8,358 nt of DNA from an uncultured Treponema sp. (GTDB lineage Bacteria; Spirochaetota; Spirochaetia; Treponematales; Treponemataceae), in assembly GCA_905236315.1 (NCBI GenBank), contig CAJOPO010000383.1:1-8358 (forward strand), written 5' to 3'. The first letter of the stretch is position 1; each line of letters begins with the position of its first letter. The position numbers were made by a program, and so were the translations under genes. The notes under the pieces were generated by a model. The model did no database searches, was not told the origin of the DNA, and worked only from the letters and a program-made list of their open reading frames with translations. Below are positions 7,747 through 8,358 of the stretch, piece after piece.

Positions 7747-8088
7747 ATGTTGAGGGGAGAATTAATAGACAGCCTAGATGAAGTAGAAACAAAACGAGAA
7801 TATGACGGATATTTCTGCAGCGTCAAAGATGCGGTGATAATTCTGATACTCGGAAGCTTTTGTGATTTGAGAAATATAAAGTTAATCTACGAATGGGCTT
7901 CGACAGAGCATATCAGGGAATACCTTAGAAAGAATTTCAACATACAGAGGATACCGTGCTACTGGTGGCTTCTGAGCCTGCTTGCCCTCGTCACTCCAGA
8001 ATCAGTGAATATGTGTAGGATAAAAAACTGCGCTCAAAAATGGACAGAGCACAGACGAAAAAAATGGAACATGGGAGAAAAGAAATAA
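7747..8088 (+). pseudogene. ISAs1-family transposase, N-terminal fragment
   Basis: The frame encodes 113 residues. Residues 1 to about 95 look like the N-terminal domain associated with ISAs1 transposases: LIDSLDEVETKREYDGYF, then a hydrophobic helix with AVIILILGSFCDLRNIK, YEWASTEHIREYL and RIPCYWWLLSLLALVTPES. Beyond about residue 97 it no longer follows the family and ends in basic sequence before a TAA. The first catalytic Asp residues, which lie downstream of this domain in full-length enzymes, are absent. No good ribosome site precedes the ATG; a TAA lies just upstream in frame at 7741. It cannot be an active transposase. Confidence 0.75.
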
Positions 8089-8257
8089 GGACGGCATTTA
8101 CGATAGATGATGTTTCTTGGGGGCATGGAGGTAGGCAATGGCCTTGAATGAAATGCATCATCGGGGCAGTTCATACAGAGTTTGAGAGAAAGGGCGGAAA
8201 ATCTGAGGAATGGCACTATTACATTTCCTCAAGGAATCTGACTGCAAAAGAATTGCA
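7747..8257 (+). mobile_element. Remnant of an ISAs1-family insertion sequence
   Basis: The pieces match the front and the later middle of an ISAs1-type transposase, with the catalytic core between them and the C-terminal end missing. Similarity stops abruptly near 8257 after SSRNLTAKEL. Base composition is higher than in the operon: by eye, 25 of 60 bases are G or C at 7981-8040 against 14 of 60 at 5041-5100. I could not find terminal inverted repeats or a target-site duplication, so the limits given are those of the coding remnant. Confidence 0.75.
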
Positions 8258-8297
8258 CCGACCATACCTATGGCATCCGCATTATAACCACATTTAA
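8064..8297 (+). pseudogene. ISAs1-family transposase, later internal fragment
   Basis: In a different frame from the N-terminal piece, the sequence reads MEHGRKEIRTAFTIDDVSW, then RQWP, a TGA at 8145, and MKCIIGAVHTEFERKGG followed by SEEWHYYISSRNLTAKEL. This follows the HGR-to-YYISS section of ISAs1 transposases, where WPGLK is usual, so the TGA probably replaced GGA (Gly). After AKEL the reading diverges and stops at 8295. The joint with the front fragment lies around 8015-8060, where an internal deletion must have removed roughly the catalytic middle. The final Glu-containing block normally found after this section is gone too. Confidence 0.75.
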
Positions 8298-8302
8298 AAT
8301 GT
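8290..8302 (+). repeat. Short palindrome upstream of a possible gene start
   Basis: ACATTT and AAATGT flank a single A, a perfect 6-base inverted repeat. It lies just past the transposase remnant and about 50 bases before a possible start codon, so it could be an operator. In AT-rich DNA such a repeat can easily arise by chance. Confidence 0.2.
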
Positions 8303-8341
8303 ATAGTATTTAAAGAAATCGCTCTGTAGTACAATGTCATC

Positions 8342-8346
8342 GAGGT
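8342..8346 (+). promoter_or_regulatory. Possible ribosome binding site for a gene at the window edge
   Basis: GAGGT sits 5 bases before an ATG at 8352. A TACAAT at 8330-8335 resembles a -10 box, but it is too close to the ribosome site for a normal leader and no good -35 box is seen, so I do not call a promoter. Confidence 0.4.
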
Positions 8347-8351
8347 AAAAA

Positions 8352-8358
8352 ATGACAC
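8352..8358 (+). CDS. Possible start of a gene continuing past the window
   Basis: Only ATGACAC is visible (Met, Thr and one base). The call rests entirely on the well-placed GAGGT upstream. Nothing can be said about the product. In C. jejuni the next pathway gene after Cj1416 is Cj1415 (CDP-phosphoramidate kinase), so this edge is where a homologue could begin. Confidence 0.3.

Noticed and set aside
8034..8358. Minus-strand open frames across the IS remnant (8034-8216 and 8158-8358)
   Set aside because: They are antisense to recognisable transposase sequence and show no domain of their own.

Overview
The window is an AT-rich, single-strand gene cluster. All convincing genes lie on the + strand, packed end to end (overlaps of 4 bases, or gaps of about 10 bases), followed by the decayed remains of an insertion sequence. 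Abundant AAA, ATA and TTA codons, clear GGAG-type ribosome sites and the gene content suggest a low-GC, surface-polysaccharide-making bacterium. Campylobacterota are the best-known home of the pathway seen here, but spirochaetes or other gut anaerobes are not excluded. I cannot name the species.

Layout. (1) Positions 1-2213: the 3' part of a large membrane protein. It has the end of a YidC/Oxa1-type helix, more membrane segments, and then an alkaline-phosphatase/sulfatase-fold domain like that of lipoteichoic acid synthase. The gene begins before the window. (2) 2224-3447: a CDP-glycerol glycerophosphotransferase-like enzyme with an N-terminal membrane segment. (3) 3457-6277: one long gene, broken in three places, that encoded a fusion of a TagD-like cytidylyltransferase to an L-glutamine kinase (a relative of PEP synthase). 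(4) 6274-6894: a class I glutamine amidotransferase-type hydrolase. (5) 6891-7673: a sugar-nucleotidyltransferase-type cytidylyltransferase. (6) 7747-8297: a deleted and mutated ISAs1-family transposase with higher GC than the operon. A possible start of another gene lies at 8352.

How they work together. Genes 3, 4 and 5 match, in the same order, Cj1418, Cj1417 and Cj1416 of Campylobacter jejuni. These make the phosphoramidate precursor of the capsule: glutamine to glutamine phosphate (kinase), to CDP-glutamine (cytidylyltransferase), to cytidine diphosphoramidate plus glutamate (hydrolase). Genes 1 and 2 look like phosphate-group transferases acting at the membrane, so the cluster probably decorated or built a phosphate-containing surface glycan.

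The main surprises are four. The kinase carries a second nucleotidylyltransferase fused to its front. That gene alone has three inactivating lesions (a lost A, a Trp-to-amber codon and a TC duplication), while its neighbours are intact. A YidC-like end is fused to the sulfatase-fold enzyme. The place where C. jejuni has the next pathway gene (Cj1415) is taken here by IS debris. Family assignments come from motif reading only; no database search was run.
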